Positions 12,501 to 25,462 of a stretch of DNA of 64,000 bases are shown one piece after another (the first letter of the stretch is position 1; each line of letters opens with the position of its first letter). The translations under genes and the position numbers were made by a program. This DNA comes from Benincasa hispida (taxonomy: Eukaryota; Streptophyta; Magnoliopsida; Cucurbitales; Cucurbitaceae): positions 56,257,268 through 56,321,267 of the forward strand of contig NC_052351.1 of the NCBI RefSeq assembly GCF_009727055.1, read 5' to 3'. The notes below the pieces were generated by a model that ran no database searches, was not told the DNA's origin, and saw only the letters and a list, made by a program, of their open reading frames with translations.

Positions 12501-14335
12501 TTTATGGTACTTAATATAAATCATATTTACATTAATCCTCCACTTGATGTATCTCATACATCACGCCAATTATATCATATATAATTGAATTTTCTCTTTT
12601 CAATTTGAACATTTCAAATCAACCCCAAGAACTGATTCTCAACTTAAATTCATTGAGCTACCAAGGGGACCTTATGGACCTATAGCTTGAAGCTCCAACG
12701 GTACGTGAATAACTGACTAAACTCTTTAGTCACTAGATCCACCATCCGTTAACTGTCGGACACTCCACTAAAGATCGACAGCTACACTCTCATCACTACA
12801 GATATATTTTGTACCCATATCAACCAATCAACAGTGTGATAACCCTTCACAAATCGCTCGTAAGTGCAGCTGGGCCAATTTACCATTTTTCCCCTATAGT
12901 TACATCTAACTCCTTAAGTACCACTGATTCTTCTAATGAACATAAGTCATAATTCTACTATGACTGAGTTCTATCTTCCAAAGAGAGGTTATGGCCACTA
13001 TGTTCAAGACCTAGAATCAAGCCCTTAAGGGAGCAATCTATCTACTTACCCCTGCTTTGGGAAAAGAGTGAATTCCATCTTGTGTAACTGAGTTCTCAAC
13101 TCCCCAATCAGACAAATCTTCAAAAAGGTAGGCTTGTTGAGTTGGCAATCTGACCACACTCACTCATACTAATCAAAGGACTACCCTCAAAGGCAGGAGT
13201 TCTCAAAACACTCAAGATTAAGGTCATGTCACCTATGTCGTTTAAGTGAGATGTAAGTCTCAAGTATCAACGACGTTATATAAAGAGACGAATCATCTCG
13301 TGGTTAGGTCTTATACAAACTCTTTGTATAGAACACCCCTGCTCGCATGTCTCCACATGCATGGTCAGGATCAGACCACCTATAGTAGTTCACAACACTT
13401 GTAAACCTCTATAAAGCAGGTCATATCCGTAGTGCTACCATGATAAGGTATCCCTCCTTTATCCTTATCCTACAAACCTTTTCAAGTTATCACTTAAGGC
13501 ATTATCCACCTGTATATCTCATATACATGCTTAAGTTTACATACAATAACCATAGATCTTTGTTTATTGGATATGAGTAAATGCAAAATAAAATAACTCT
13601 TAATTTATTTATAACAATGTGTACAGTGTTTACAAACTACGAGATTCCGGGAGAATTATGACACCAATCCCAACAATATTGTTGTTGTAATTTGCATTGG
13701 AAATTGGGATTGTACCCTGGGGAATTGTTAGCATGTTCTACAGTACGTTTAATGGGACAATGTCGACATGTGCACATTCGACATGCTATAAGGTTACTGG
13801 AATTTTTTCCACATCATTCATATCGGGAATTCACGAGAATACCCAAGGAGATACATAAACATGCCAGGGTTATCCAATTACCAGGCTGAGAGGGTTGCAT
13901 TGTTGTTGTGATGTTTATCTTGTGTGAAAATTGTTTTCCACAAATATGTTCCTTAAATCAAACTTGTTTTTATTTATTCTTAAAAGATACCACTCATTTG
14001 GCTTTCTAGCTCATGTTTTCCAATGTTTTACTGCCCCCCCTAGGTAGCGGATAATGGAATGTTCTGAGGAAAGCCACCCAAGGTCTGGAACTTCTACTCT
14101 CTCACAGTATAAGATTCGGTATGAGGGTTATCTTTGAAAGTCATTAGAATTGTTAAAGCTAATATTGTATGATAGTACAAACCTTGTAACTACTCATAAA
14201 AATTAATTAAGTTCTTATTTATTAGCTATTTGTGAAATGATATGAAGTTGGACAGTTGGTATCACAGGGGTGGTATTAACTGTCTTCACATCTCCTTCCG
14301 AGTCTGGGAGACAAAGCTCAGGAGGGGGTGTGACA
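9569..14335 (+). mobile_element. Gypsy B 5' LTR (with insertion)
   Basis: Starts TGTTAAACCTTGAATTTTACC and ends GGAGGGGGTGTGACA, followed at once by the primer-binding site TTGGTATCAAAGC. Removing the solo LTR at 11633-13675 and its duplicated site leaves about 2.7 kb. The left half is unusually GC-rich, full of GCATGCG/AAGCGTTGG words. A TATA box (CTATAAATAG, 10858) marks the likely retroelement promoter. Homologous 3' LTR parts lie at 16655-17657 and 27389-28663. The flank CCACT (9564-9568) pairs with CCATT (28664-28668). Confidence 0.8.
11633..13675 (-). mobile_element. Solo LTR C (2,043 bp)
   Basis: A solo LTR in reverse orientation inside the gypsy B LTR. It has a perfect target duplication ATATT at 11628-11632 and 13676-13680. 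The empty site is visible in the other B LTR at 27978 (CATGATATATTGTTGTTG). Read on the minus strand it begins TGTTGGGATTGGTGTC and resembles the A family downstream (AATAAACAAAGATCTATGG). Short reading frames inside (11648-11920, 11823-12041) are not genes. Confidence 0.88.
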
Positions 14336-16654
14336 AGTTGGTATCAAAGCATAAGATTCTAGGAAGACTCCGAGAATAAAACTTAGTATAGGTTTTGGCT
14401 AGCTCATAGCAGCCTTGGGAAAAAGGGTTGAGGAAACCGTGGAGGGAATAGAAAGAGTTAGCTAAAGTTTAGTAAATAACTTAAATGACTTTCAATGTAG
14501 GAAATGTATCCGAGTAGTAGACTCTGGTGGTGGCAAGAATCTAGAACGAGTGATGCTACCTGCAATACTGACTCTAGAGGAAGTAGAGGAAACATCGAGA
14601 TAAATAGTCCTTATTTATATGTTGATTTGGGGACCAAATCATCAGCCCTGGAATAAACTTATCGGAATCCAATAAAGAACCTGAATGTCTGAAGTATGGG
14701 AAAAACCATAAAGGTTTATGCTTGATGGGGACCAGTATTTATTTTGGTTGTGGTAAACATGACCATATTAGGAAAAATTATGTGTACTTTTAAAGGAAAA
14801 ATAGAGAAAGACAAGAACAAGTTATGAGGGAGAATCAAATACAACTTGTTGCACCTATTGGTAGCAGAACTAAGAGGTTTATGCTAGAGACGACATACGA
14901 TAGAAAAACAAAAAGAACCCATACACCCAGAAGTTCGGGTCAATCAGTTGGCTCTATTTGGAGTACCGGAGCTGACTTCCCGCGCAGAATCATAATAGAA
15001 TTTGATGGTAAATTTTTATGTGGGGTTTGTGTTGAAGATTCCCGTAAATTCTACCTATTCTGCCAACAACCTAGATCCGCACAAGGGGAATATCCTCGGG
15101 GGAAAGATAAAATGCCTTCTAAAGAAACGATTTTACAAAGATTAACCCTTAGAGATTAGGAGTAATCAGGAAAGGAGTTAAGAAATCGAGAAAGAGTGTG
15201 AATAATGTAATTAGTGTAAATAGACTTAGATTTATAAATGATCGACCCTTTGAATAAATAAATAGAAATCTTGTATCTAATGTGTAGTAAGTCTTTGAGA
15301 CTATTAGGATTTTACTTAACCGATATTGGGTTATTTGTAGACAACTATGCTAAGAAGTGGGAAACGTCAAAACCAACCCAATCTTGGTACATCAAGAGAA
15401 GAGAATGAAAGTGAATCCAATCATGCTCAAGAAGGAGCTGGGGATGAAGAACAATTATTAAATAGGTTCCCTTAATGACTGCATGAGAGCTTGGGAACCA
15501 TACAACTCGATCCCGAGAAGAAGTACAGGATAGAACGTTTAAGCTCGATGGGAGCTACTATTTCTTAAGGAACAAAGGACCCTGCTGATGTTGAGGTGTG
15601 GATCAATAAAGTAGAGAAATGTTTTAAAGTAATATAGTGCCTCAAAGATAGGAAGGTAACTCTTGCAATCTTCTTACTGCAAAAGTGAAAAGAAAATTGG
15701 TGGAAGGTAGTAAAAGGTAGAAGAAGAGGAAAAAGTGAACCCACCTGGGAAGAATTTTGTGAGGTTTTCTTTGAAAAGTTTTGCCCTCGATCGTTTTGTG
15801 ATACAAAGTGAGATGAATTCCTACAGCTCGTACACGAAAGTATGACTGTACCAAAGTATGAGTTAAAGTATATCGACCTTTCGAGGCATGCTTTAAATAT
15901 CATTGAGGACGAGAGAAATGTTGTAAGAGGTTTGAGGTCAGATTGAAGAAAGAGATCAGGACGCCCATTACAGCAAGTGCGGCATGGGTAGAGTTTTCGA
16001 AGTTAGTGGAAGCATTGATGAGAGTTAAAAGAAGTATGTTGGTGGAGGAACAAGTGCTAGAAGGTAATCCGCCGTCGGTGAATAAGTGGAATGAAGAGGA
16101 AAGCAAGAACTTTACTCCTAGAGTAGGAAGTAAAAGTTTGTTTAAACAGAAGGGAACCCCAAAAACAGGATCAAGCTCTGGAGTAGCAAGCCAATTGAGG
16201 AAATCATTTGGACAACCTTATCCAGATCAATTAAGAGAATCTATAGCAAGTGTTAACTAAAGACCAAGATGTTTAACTTGTAATAAGTATCACTGAGGAA
16301 GATGTCCGGAGCAAGTACATACTTGCTATAGGTCTGGACAATCAGGACATTTTAAGAGGGAGTATCCTCAAGTAAATCAAGGAATTACACCCTCAGGTTC
16401 AAGAGGAGGGCGTATTGGTGGAACAAAGAAAAATGAGACTGAGGAGCACAACCGACCACAGGGAAAACTGTATACTTTTATCATGGATAAGGAGATGTCC
16501 GATGCTAGAAGGAGCAAGGGCAATAATCTAGAGGAGTAGTGTAGAGACAAGCTTTATAATTAAGCTTTCTTAGTAAATAAAAATTGTTGTTTGATTTGTG
16601 TGCATCCTTGTTCAAGAAATTTCGAGGACGAAATTCTTTTAAGGAGGTGGTAAA
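14336..16654 (+). pseudogene. Gypsy B interior: gag only, decayed
   Basis: The interior of gypsy B is 2.3 kb and keeps only gag. The Ty3 gag core spans about 15560-15960 (DVEVWINKVEKCFKV, NWWKVVKGR, TWEEFCEVFFEKFCP). It is followed by VRLKKEIRTPIT..SWVEF-type residues at 15940-16250 and a degenerate zinc knuckle near 16320 (CYRSGQSGHFKREYPQ). The block ending YTFIMDKEMSDARRS matches the gag/protease boundary of plant gypsy elements. The sequence then jumps to the conserved 3' end (AATTTCGAGGACGAAATTC) and a purine tract (TTTAAGGAGGTGGT) before the 3' LTR. Protease, RT, RNase H and integrase are missing. Many stops are present. A second knuckle-like stretch lies at about 14740. Confidence 0.75.
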
Positions 16655-17657
16655 TGTAAAACCTTGAATTTCACCAAAGTGATTTAGGTTGGAACATGAT
16701 TAATAAGGAAGCTTGTAGAGAAATAAAAATGCTTTAAGTGTTGGAAATTTGACCTTAAAGACTAAAACTTAAGTTGCCATTAAGTGAAGATTTAGGTGAC
16801 AAAAATTTGACTAAGTGTTGAACACATGAAGGCTTAGATAACAAGGTTTGATGCATACACCAAGTGTTATGGTGCGCGGCTAAAGCTAGGACACCAAGCG
16901 TTGGGGCATGACGCTTAGCAAGGCAAAGATCGAGCATCGAGTAAACACCATGCGTGAACGAGGAGATGCTGGCCAAGCGTTGGCGTGAGTTGGCTTCTAA
17001 TGCGATGAGTTAGGTAGGTGCTAGCGGACATGCAAGAACAGCTAGGCATAACGCGGGGGTAAACGCACGAATGCACGTGAAGGGTTGCAAGAGGCTAAGT
17101 GCAAGGCGTTGAGCGTAAGGCGCTAAGCGAGCGTGAGACATGCGGCTATGAGATGTGTGTTATAAATACCGTGCGATGCCAAACTATGTGATGCCAAGGC
17201 TATTAGGCTAGGCATTAAGGTGGTTATGCATTGATGTAGGCATTGGTATGAAGCTTACGGCCAAGACACCAAGCAAGAGGTGTTATGCTTGGTAAGACCC
17301 TGGTGGACATATGGTGTGGGTGGCCAAGACAAGGTGTTGGCCAAGGTAATTAAAAGTTGATCGCATGAGGAAGGCAAGGCAATGCTTATGTGTTGAAACC
17401 ATGCGATGGATAGGTCATTGAGAGGTTAGGGAAGGCTCATGGACGCATGTGATAAGGTTGGCCTAGGCAAGGAGGTGTGCATGCTTTGGTGGTGTTGTAT
17501 GCGTTGGAGAATCATGTGATGGCCTAAGTATAAGTGTTTAGCGCGTGGAGATGCATTGGCAATAGAGGGCATGCGCCTAGGGAAAGCCATGTGTGGGGAA
17601 AGTGACTGCGGCCAAGGGAGGTCATGCGATGACTTGAGGTTGGTGAGGGTCAAAGTG
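16655..17657 (+). mobile_element. Gypsy B 3' LTR, first part
   Basis: TGTAAAACCTTGAATTTCACC onward matches 9569-10550 of the 5' LTR. It is cut at 17657 by the copia A2 LTR. The LTR resumes at 27389, but about 480 bp corresponding to 10550-11030 of the 5' LTR are absent. Confidence 0.8.
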
Positions 17658-20644
17658 TTGGGTTTTATATCCTAAAACTCGTGGTTTGTAAACAATTAAA
17701 ACTTATTCTGAAAATTCAATAAGTTATTTTTGAATATATGAATTGCTTATTTTGTTTTAGAAATAAATCCAATAAACTAAAAAGATCTATGACTATTACA
17801 TGAATACTTGAACTTTATGTGGAGACATAAAAGTGGATCAGGTTCAAGTAAATAGTCAAAATGGTCTATAGTATATGAATAAGGTTGGATGCCTTATTTT
17901 GGTAACACTATCGTATGTGACCCACTCTATAATTGTTACAAGAACTTGTAAAGTGCTACAGACGATGTGATCCTAATTCGTACATGTTATGACATGAGGA
18001 GTGGAGGCATCCTGTGCAATGGGTTTGTACAAGATCGGACCACGAAATAAGTCACTCTTACTTCATAACATTGTTTATTGTTTAAGACTGGCTATTTCAA
18101 AGCGATGACCTAGGTAACTTGACCTTAATCCTGAGCTAACTATGAACACCTATTTATTCGGGATTATTCTTAGATTTACATAGGTGGGGGTTGGCTCAAC
18201 AGTGTCGACTCAATAAACCTCCATTTTAGGGGTAAGACCGAGTAGATAGCTGGGGACATAGGGTGCAAGATGGAATTCACTCTTACCCGCTTTCAGGGAT
18301 AATAGAGATGTTGTTCCCTTAAGTGCTGACTCCGGGTCTTAAACAAGGGGCCTCACCCTCTTATTGGCCCGAGAGGGACTCGGTTTGTTGATTAGATCAC
18401 AAACCAATTGTTCATTAGAGGATCAGTGGAACTTAAAAAACAAGAGGTAATCTTGGGGATAAAACAACCAATTGACCCAATCGTTATTACGAACAACCTG
18501 TTAAGGGTTAACTTACTAATCATGGTTATATCGAGTGGATATAATATATCTATAGTGAGGGGAGTGCAACTCTGGGCTTTAGTGATGTGACCTAGTAGTT
18601 AACGAGTGGGGGTTAATTCGGTGTAAAGAATTTAGCCAATTAATAAATATTTCAATTTTGGAAATCAATTTTGAAAATCAAAATTGAAAAGATGGAAAAT
18701 GGAAAAAGTGGGATTTCTCCACTTTCCATTCCATCTTGCTCACACATACTCCACCATTTCCTTGAGTCAAATTTCCAAGCATGAGGTGGAATTCATGCAG
18801 NACGAGGAGATGCTGGCCAAGCGTTGGCGTGAGTTGGCTTCTAATGCGATGAGTTAGGTAGGTGCTAGCGGACATGCAAGAACAGCTAGGCATAACGCGG
18901 GGGTAAACGCACGAATGCACGTGAAGGGTTGCAAGAGGCTAAGTGCAAGGCGTTGAGCGTAAGGCGCTAAGCGAGCGTGAGACATGCGGCTATGAGATGT
19001 GTGTTATAAATACCGTGCGATGCCAAACTATGTGATGCCAAGGCTATTAGGCTAGGCATTAAGGTGGTTATGCATTGATGTAGGCATTGGTATGAAGCTT
19101 ACGGCCAAGACACCAAGCAAGAGGTGTTATGCTTGGTAAGACCCTGGTGGACATATGGTGTGGGTGGCCAAGACAAGGTGTTGGCCAAGGTAATTAAAAG
19201 TTGATCGCATGAGGAAGGCAAGGCAATGCTTATGTGTTGAAACCATGCGATGGATAGGTCATTGAGAGGTTAGGGAAGGCTCATGGACGCATGTGATAAG
19301 GTTGGCCTAGGCAAGGAGGTGTGCATGCTTTGGTGGTGTTGTATGCGTTGGAGAATCATGTGATGGCCTAAGTATAAGTGTTTAGCGCGTGGAGATGCAT
19401 TGGCAATAGAGGGCATGCGCCTAGGGAAAGCCATGTGTGGGGAAAGTGACTGCGGCCAAGGGAGGTCATGCGATGACTTGAGGTTGGTGAGGGTCAAAGT
19501 GTTGGGTTTTATATCCTAAAACTCGTGGTTTGTAAACAATTAAAACTTATTCTGAAAATTCAATAAGTTATTTTTGAATATATGAATTGCTTATTTTGTT
19601 TTAGAAATAAATCCAATAAACTAAAAAGATCTATGACTATTACATGAATACTTGAACTTTATGTGGAGACATAAAAGTGGATCAGGTTCAAGTAAATAGT
19701 CAAAATGGTCTATAGTATATGAATAAGGTTGGATGCCTTATTTTGGTAACACTATCGTATGTGACCCACTCTATAATTGTTACAAGAACTTGTAAAGTGC
19801 TACAGACGATGTGATCCTAATTCGTACATGTTATGACATGAGGAGTGGAGGCATCCTGTGCAATGGGTTTGTACAAGATCGGACCACGAAATAAGTCACT
19901 CTTACTTCATAACATTGTTTATTGTTTAAGACTGGCTATTTCAAAGCGATGACCTAGGTAACTTGACCTTAATCCTGAGCTAACTATGAACACCTATTTA
20001 TTCGGGATTATTCTTAGATTTACATAGGTGGGGGTTGGCTCAACAGTGTCGACTCAATAAACCTCCATTTTAGGGGTAAGACCGAGTAGATAGCTGGGGA
20101 CATAGGGTGCAAGATGGAATTCACTCTTACCCGCTTTCAGGGATAATAGAGATGTTGTTCCCTTAAGTGCTGACTCCGGGTCTTAAACAAGGGGCCTCAC
20201 CCTCTTATTGGCCCGAGAGGGACTCGGTTTGTTGATTAGATCACAAACCAATTGTTCATTAGAGGATCAGTGGAACTTAAAAAACAAGAGGTAATCTTGG
20301 GGATAAAACAACCAATTGACCCAATCGTTATTACGAACAACCTGTTAAGGGTTAACTTACTAATCATGGTTATATCGAGTGGATATAATATATCTATAGT
20401 GAGGGGAGTGCAACTCTGGGCTTTAGTGATGTGACCTAGTAGTTAACGAGTGGGGGTTAATTCGGTGTAAAGAATTTAGCCAATTAATAAATATTTCAAT
20501 TTTGGAAATCAATTTTGAAAATCAAAATTGAAAAGATGGAAAATGGAAAAAGTGGGATTTCTCCACTTTCCATTCCATCTTGCTCACACATACTCCACCA
20601 TTTCCTTGAGTCAAATTTCCAAGCATGAGGTGGAATTCATGCAG
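16958..20644. repeat. Exact 1,843 bp direct repeat around a single N
   Basis: 16958-18800 and 18802-20644 match at every line compared, separated only by N at 18801. The unit runs from inside the gypsy B LTR into the copia A2 5' LTR and ends at no biological boundary. Older flanking transposon copies here differ by several percent, so identity over 1.8 kb points to an unmerged overlap between two contigs. The real chromosome probably has one copy, and 1,844 bases should be removed. Confidence 0.9.
17658..18800 (+). mobile_element. Copia A2 5' LTR, duplicated partial copy
   Basis: TGTTGGGTTTTATATCC onward, identical to 19502-20644. It ends at N 18801 without reaching an LTR end. It is taken as the redundant copy of the same 5' LTR produced by the assembly join. 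Confidence 0.8.
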
Positions 20645-21036
20645 TAATCCTTTTTGCATGATATTCTTGCAATAAAAAGAGAAGATTGAAGTGGCAATCG
20701 GGCATTCACTTGATAAGTTTTTGCTGAAAAAGTTGAAGTTGAAGAAGGTCTTCTTCCATGGTACAGTAGTGATCTTCTTCTCCAAATTCACTTAATCCAA
20801 GCTTATTTTGAGTCCCACAACTCAATCTAAGGCACCAAGAGGATAGTAGGGAAGGTCTTAAGCTGGTTTACAAAAGGAGATTTGCAACTGAAATTGAGAT
20901 TCATGTGGTTCTTTAAAGGTAAGTCATGAAACCCTCTTATTAGTTTATGAGCATGCTTAATTTAAAGTCAAAATTAATGAATTAGAATGCTTAATGATCC
21001 ATTTTACTTCCGTTGTGTGTTTTCTAACTCTAACAA
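19502..21036 (+). mobile_element. Copia A2 5' LTR (1.5 kb)
   Basis: TGTTGGGTTTTATATCC...TCTAACTCTAACA, followed by the primer-binding site TTGGTATCAGAAC at 21038. Compared with the 3' copy (25463-27388), about 390 bp are missing after AGCCAATTAAT. The left flank (..GGGTCAAAG) does not match the right flank of the element (CGACG). Confidence 0.85.
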
Positions 21037-23423
21037 TTGGTATCAGAACATCATTTAAGCACCAATTTGGTTTAGTTTTGGCTTTGTGGGTATTTTTTAT
21101 GAGATATATGAAAATGGTGCACTGATATGGTTTTCTAAGATTTGGCATTTAAGTTCCCTTTGATTCCTCTATTAAATTTGTAATTGGCTCTTGATTGATG
21201 AGCTTATATCTGTTTTCAAGAGTTTGTAATTTATTTGGAATCATTAGAATTGAAATTAAGTTGTAATTGAAGAAAGAAGTGAAGAAGGTCGAGTTGCAGA
21301 AATCTGTTTGTGAGCTTCTGTCTAGGCAGCGTTGCAAAATTTCCCTTGAGCATTGTAACGCTGCTCATATTCCATCGAGGATCAAGTTTCATCAATCATA
21401 GAGGAGCGAGTTTCAACCAACCAACAGTGAGCATCGAGTTTGAACCAGTTTGACCGAGCAATCGAGTTTGAACCGGTTTGACGATCGAGCGAACGAGTTT
21501 CAGTCGATTTGATTGGTTTTCTTCTTGTCCGGTCCGGTTCAGCCTCAAATTGTTTTTGGCTTGTTCTGTTCAGGCAGTTTATGTCCGGTTCAAGCTATTC
21601 AGGTTTAGTTTGCGGCAATTTGAGTGATCCGAAAGCGTTTTGGATCTGTTTCTTGCTATTTTTGAAATAATTAGGCCTTTGTTTGCTTAAAAATGCCAAA
21701 ACTAAAATCATATCAATATGCGTTTAATTATTTATATATGTGATATATGTTATAATTAAATAAATCTTGTATGTGCATAAAGTATACCATGTAGATTTAA
21801 AATCCCACCATAGGAAGCATGTTACATGCATTGAAAATATGTTATAAAGTGTTATAATATATAGTATGCATGTTTATGGTTTCTTTTATTTAATACAAGT
21901 GTTATATTAAATATTGAATTCCTTTGATATTTGTTGTGAATGTTTAATATTCTAAAATTTTGTGAATTGTTATAAAATTGGGTTAGACATTTAAAATCTA
22001 TGACAAATAACAGTTGCATGCTCATGTAGGTTAACCACTTATTTTAATAGTTAAAATAGGTCATTAAACTTGTAAAACTAGGGTTACAAACTCAACCGGT
22101 ATATAATCTTGTCTAAGGCTGGGGTACTTAAGTTGACAGTCTATGGACCAACTTCTACCTGAGGATTATAACCGAATAATTGAGCGTTGTAACCAGTTTT
22201 ATGAGCAATATGTGAGTGATGTGAGGTTTTAAAATTGCTTTATCACCTAGAAATCGTAGGTATTCAAATATAAAAGTTATACTTCAATAAACACCTAGAC
22301 TTAGGTTGTTTAATTAGTCGAAACAAGCCTAAGGAAATGTATACCCCGTTTAACGTTAGAATACTTTAGTGGGAGTTTAATAACATATATGATATGCTAT
22401 TAGAACACTTCAGTGAAAATAAAATAACATATATGATATGTTAGAACACTTCAGTGGGAGATTAATATTTATATATGATATGATTATTTTTAGCTCTCAT
22501 GTCCCTAAGAGTTCACGATCGAAATTCATGTTTCACTTCGTGTTACCCTGGAAGTGGCCTCCATTCCGAAAGTGTTTACATGAATCGACATTTTGGTGAA
22601 TAGGGGATGTTGTTCACCATAAAAATCAAATGTGACGTTTTGATTTTAATTTTCACATCTCAAAATGTTCCCACTGTGAGGTTCATGCGGCACTTCGTGT
22701 TGATTATACTTCGACTATTCCATTCGAAAAGTGTTTGCGTGAATCAATATCAAGGTGAATGAGGGGACGTTGTTCAATGGAAAGTCAAATATACGATATA
22801 TTGATTTCAATTCTTAAGTCCCTAGAAAATTCCCACCATGAGATCCATGCAGCACTTCGTGTCACCCTGGGAGTGACCTCCATTCGGAAAGTGTTCGTCA
22901 TGAGGTCAAGATCAAAGTTAATGCGGGAAGTCGTTCATAGTAAGTGGGTGAAGGATATGTGTCAACATATCCTACAATCTCTTCTGTTGGTTTGGACCAT
23001 GAGATTCTTATGTTGCGCCTGCTTGTCATCTTTAAATTGACCTCATTAGTCGTTTAACGACGGCTATCCCCTCGAAGGGTTTTAACATAGGATTCAAAAC
23101 AACTCAAACTCCATAAATGGATAGGATTTCTATAGTTATTTTCAACTTTGACTTTCCGAATTTGGGAGTATCGTTGGGGCCTACTTCTGAGGACTGAAAA
23201 CAGAGGGTTACATTTACAGAATTACTAAAGAATTGGTAATTTCTGACCAAAAACGGTAGCTAAATGACTATCAGAATATGAGTTATTCTGGAGATAGTAT
23301 TTAATCAAGAATATTTTGATGTAGTATCATTGCAAAAATAATCATTGGTATATTATTACTTTGCTAAAACTTGATTGGGTTTAAAAAGCAATTCACTGAT
23401 AAATTTTGTTTATATTTTTCAGA
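21037..23423 (+). other. Copia A2 leader, with 3 x 160 bp repeats
   Basis: Long untranslated leader between the primer-binding site and gag. At about 22505-22960 three diverged tandem copies of a unit near 160 bp occur, keyed by CACTTCGTGT at 22534, 22691 and 22853 and by CATTCGGAAAGTGTT-like words. Shorter repeats (GAACACTTCAGTG) lie at 22390-22460. No coding capacity was recognised. Such leaders are known in large non-autonomous retroelements and may act in packaging; that role is inference. Confidence 0.65.
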
Positions 23424-24270
23424 ATGACGAGTTCAGTAGTACAATTGTTGGCATCTGATAAACTTACTGGGGATAATTATACCACTTGGAAAACAAACCT
23501 GAATACTATATTGGTGATAGATGATCTACGGTTCGTTTTAACAGAGGAGTGTCCTCCCATTTCTAGATCAAATGCAAAATGAACTGTTCAGGATGCATAC
23601 GACAGATGGATCAGGGCGAATGACAAAGCCCGTACCTATATTCTAGCCAGCATATCTGATATCTTGGCGAAGAAACACGAGAGTATAGGTACGGCCAAAT
23701 AGATTATGGAATCTCTACGTGGGATGTTTGGACAACCATTTTTCTCCCTGAGGCATGATGCTATAAAATACATTTACAACTGTCGTATGAAAGAAGGGGC
23801 TTCTATGAGAGATTATGTCCGGGACATGATGGTCCATTTCAATGTGGTAGAAGTAAATGGGGTTGTCGTTAACGAGAGAAGTCAAGTTGGTTTTATTCTA
23901 GAATCTTTTCCGAAGAGTTTTTTGCCATTCTGCACAAATACGCTTATGAATAAAATAGTTGACTACTCTACTTAATGAGTTATAGGCTTACAAGACTATG
24001 ATGAGAGCTAAAGGTCTGGAACCGGAAGTAAATGTTACTACCGAAGAGATGAACGTCCTCCAAAAAGCTTGATATTGCTTTTTCTTCATAGAGTAAGAGT
24101 ATTCCTATTAAAATGAACAAAGGGAAAGGGAAGAAGAAATCTGCTGGTAGAAAAGGCAAAGCTAACTCTGCAAATAAAGGAAAGTGTTTCCACTACAACG
24201 AAGAAGGGCATTAGAAGAGAAACTTTCCTCAGTACCTACAGAGAAGAGAGTAGAGAAAGAAAAACATAAA
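23424..24270 (+). pseudogene. Copia A2 gag, decayed
   Basis: The start at 23424 gives MTSSVVQLLASDKLTGDNYT, a copia gag N-terminus, followed by W at the usual position. In-frame stops occur at about 23580 (after SRSNAK) and 23700 (after GTAK). The frame continues with ESLRGMFGQP, IKYIYNCRMKEGASMRDYV and an ESFPKSFLPF motif, in gag order, then stops at 23973. A degenerate knuckle lies near 24185: CFHYNEEGH then a stop and KRNFPQ. The second and third Cys are Tyr and Phe. No protease, integrase or RT follows. Confidence 0.8.
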
Positions 24271-25462
24271 TACTAGTTCCTGAAGATTGCTTGCTGTCCT
24301 CAAGTTGACCAATGTGAGATGTTACAGTTGTTGTCTGAAAATGATCTTATCTATTGTTATTGTAATAGAAGTTATTTTGTCTTGTTATAAATAACAAATT
24401 GTATAATTTTTTTTTTTGTAAATGAAATGTTCTTAGCAAAAGTTATGTTTTTTTATTACAAAGCAACCTATGTTAGAATCAACCTAGTGAAAAGCCATTT
24501 GCAAATATTTAAATATTTAAAACGACTAGAAATCGATAAAGGAACGAGATTCTGATTCAAGTTTCGTCAGTCAGTATCAGTAGGTAGAAAGGCGAGAGGC
24601 TTCATAAAGACGTATGAGAAAGGGAGGCAAGTAGTTATTAACCTAAGTGATAATTTTAAAACTTTTGAAAAGTTCAAAGTGTACAAAACTTATTAGGTAA
24701 AATAAAACTGAAATACTTCGATTGGATCAAAGTATAGAAAGTTTGAGATTTCTAGGACTATTTGATTGAACATGAAATCTAGTGAAAACTTTCTACATGG
24801 AGTTACCTTAATTGTTTTTTAACATCATTTCATTTTTAAGGTATTTTTGAAATCCATATGAGATATGGAGAACTCATAAAAGTTGTTTATGATATGTAAA
24901 AGTTGTTTACATAATTCAGAAATCTGAAAACAAACGATATAAGTGTTAATATTGAACCCTTGAGTGTTGGAATATTGTTCGAGATCACCTTGTATTATTT
25001 GTTTCCATAAAAGTTTGCATATATCAATAAAGATTTTTTATTAAATGTGACATTGTAAACAAAAATTGTTTCAGACAGGTCAGATGCATCTTACTCAAAG
25101 AGTTGAGAGTATCCTAATGTAGTGGGAAGAATGTATGACTTCCTAGACATTATTGAGAAACAAAATTTGTGAAAATAAGATGCATTTCCCATATAGTTTA
25201 ATAAGAAGTCTATTGTACACTAACATGTTTACAGCAATTCTCTCAACTAAAGTGTTTGAGAATCTCCTAGTAAGACTACGACGATCAGGTTAATAACCTA
25301 GGGCAAGTGGGAGAAAAAAACAGGTATATGATATCGAATGGTAAACCATGGGTATGGATGCCCTAGTTTATTATATTTCTCTGTAAAAAAAACCCAAATT
25401 TTCAGTATTATATATTCAAATATATATGTTACCACTAAATTTTTAGCACAAGTGAGAGTTTG
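24271..25462. other. Copia A2 non-coding 3' interior
   Basis: 1.2 kb without a credible reading frame, between gag and the 3' LTR. It ends in AGCACAAGTGAGAGTT, a plausible polypurine tract. The lack of pol means the element depended on another copia for movement. Confidence 0.6.

Noticed and set aside
17426..20434. Identical ORF pairs at 17426/19270 and 18408/20252 as a duplicated gene
   Set aside because: They lie in LTR sequence and are duplicated by the assembly join at N 18801.
16958..20644. Link between the 1,843 bp repeat length and the 1,843 bp solo LTR at 6154
   Set aside because: The repeat starts and ends inside two different elements and does not match the LTR boundaries, so equal length is a coincidence.
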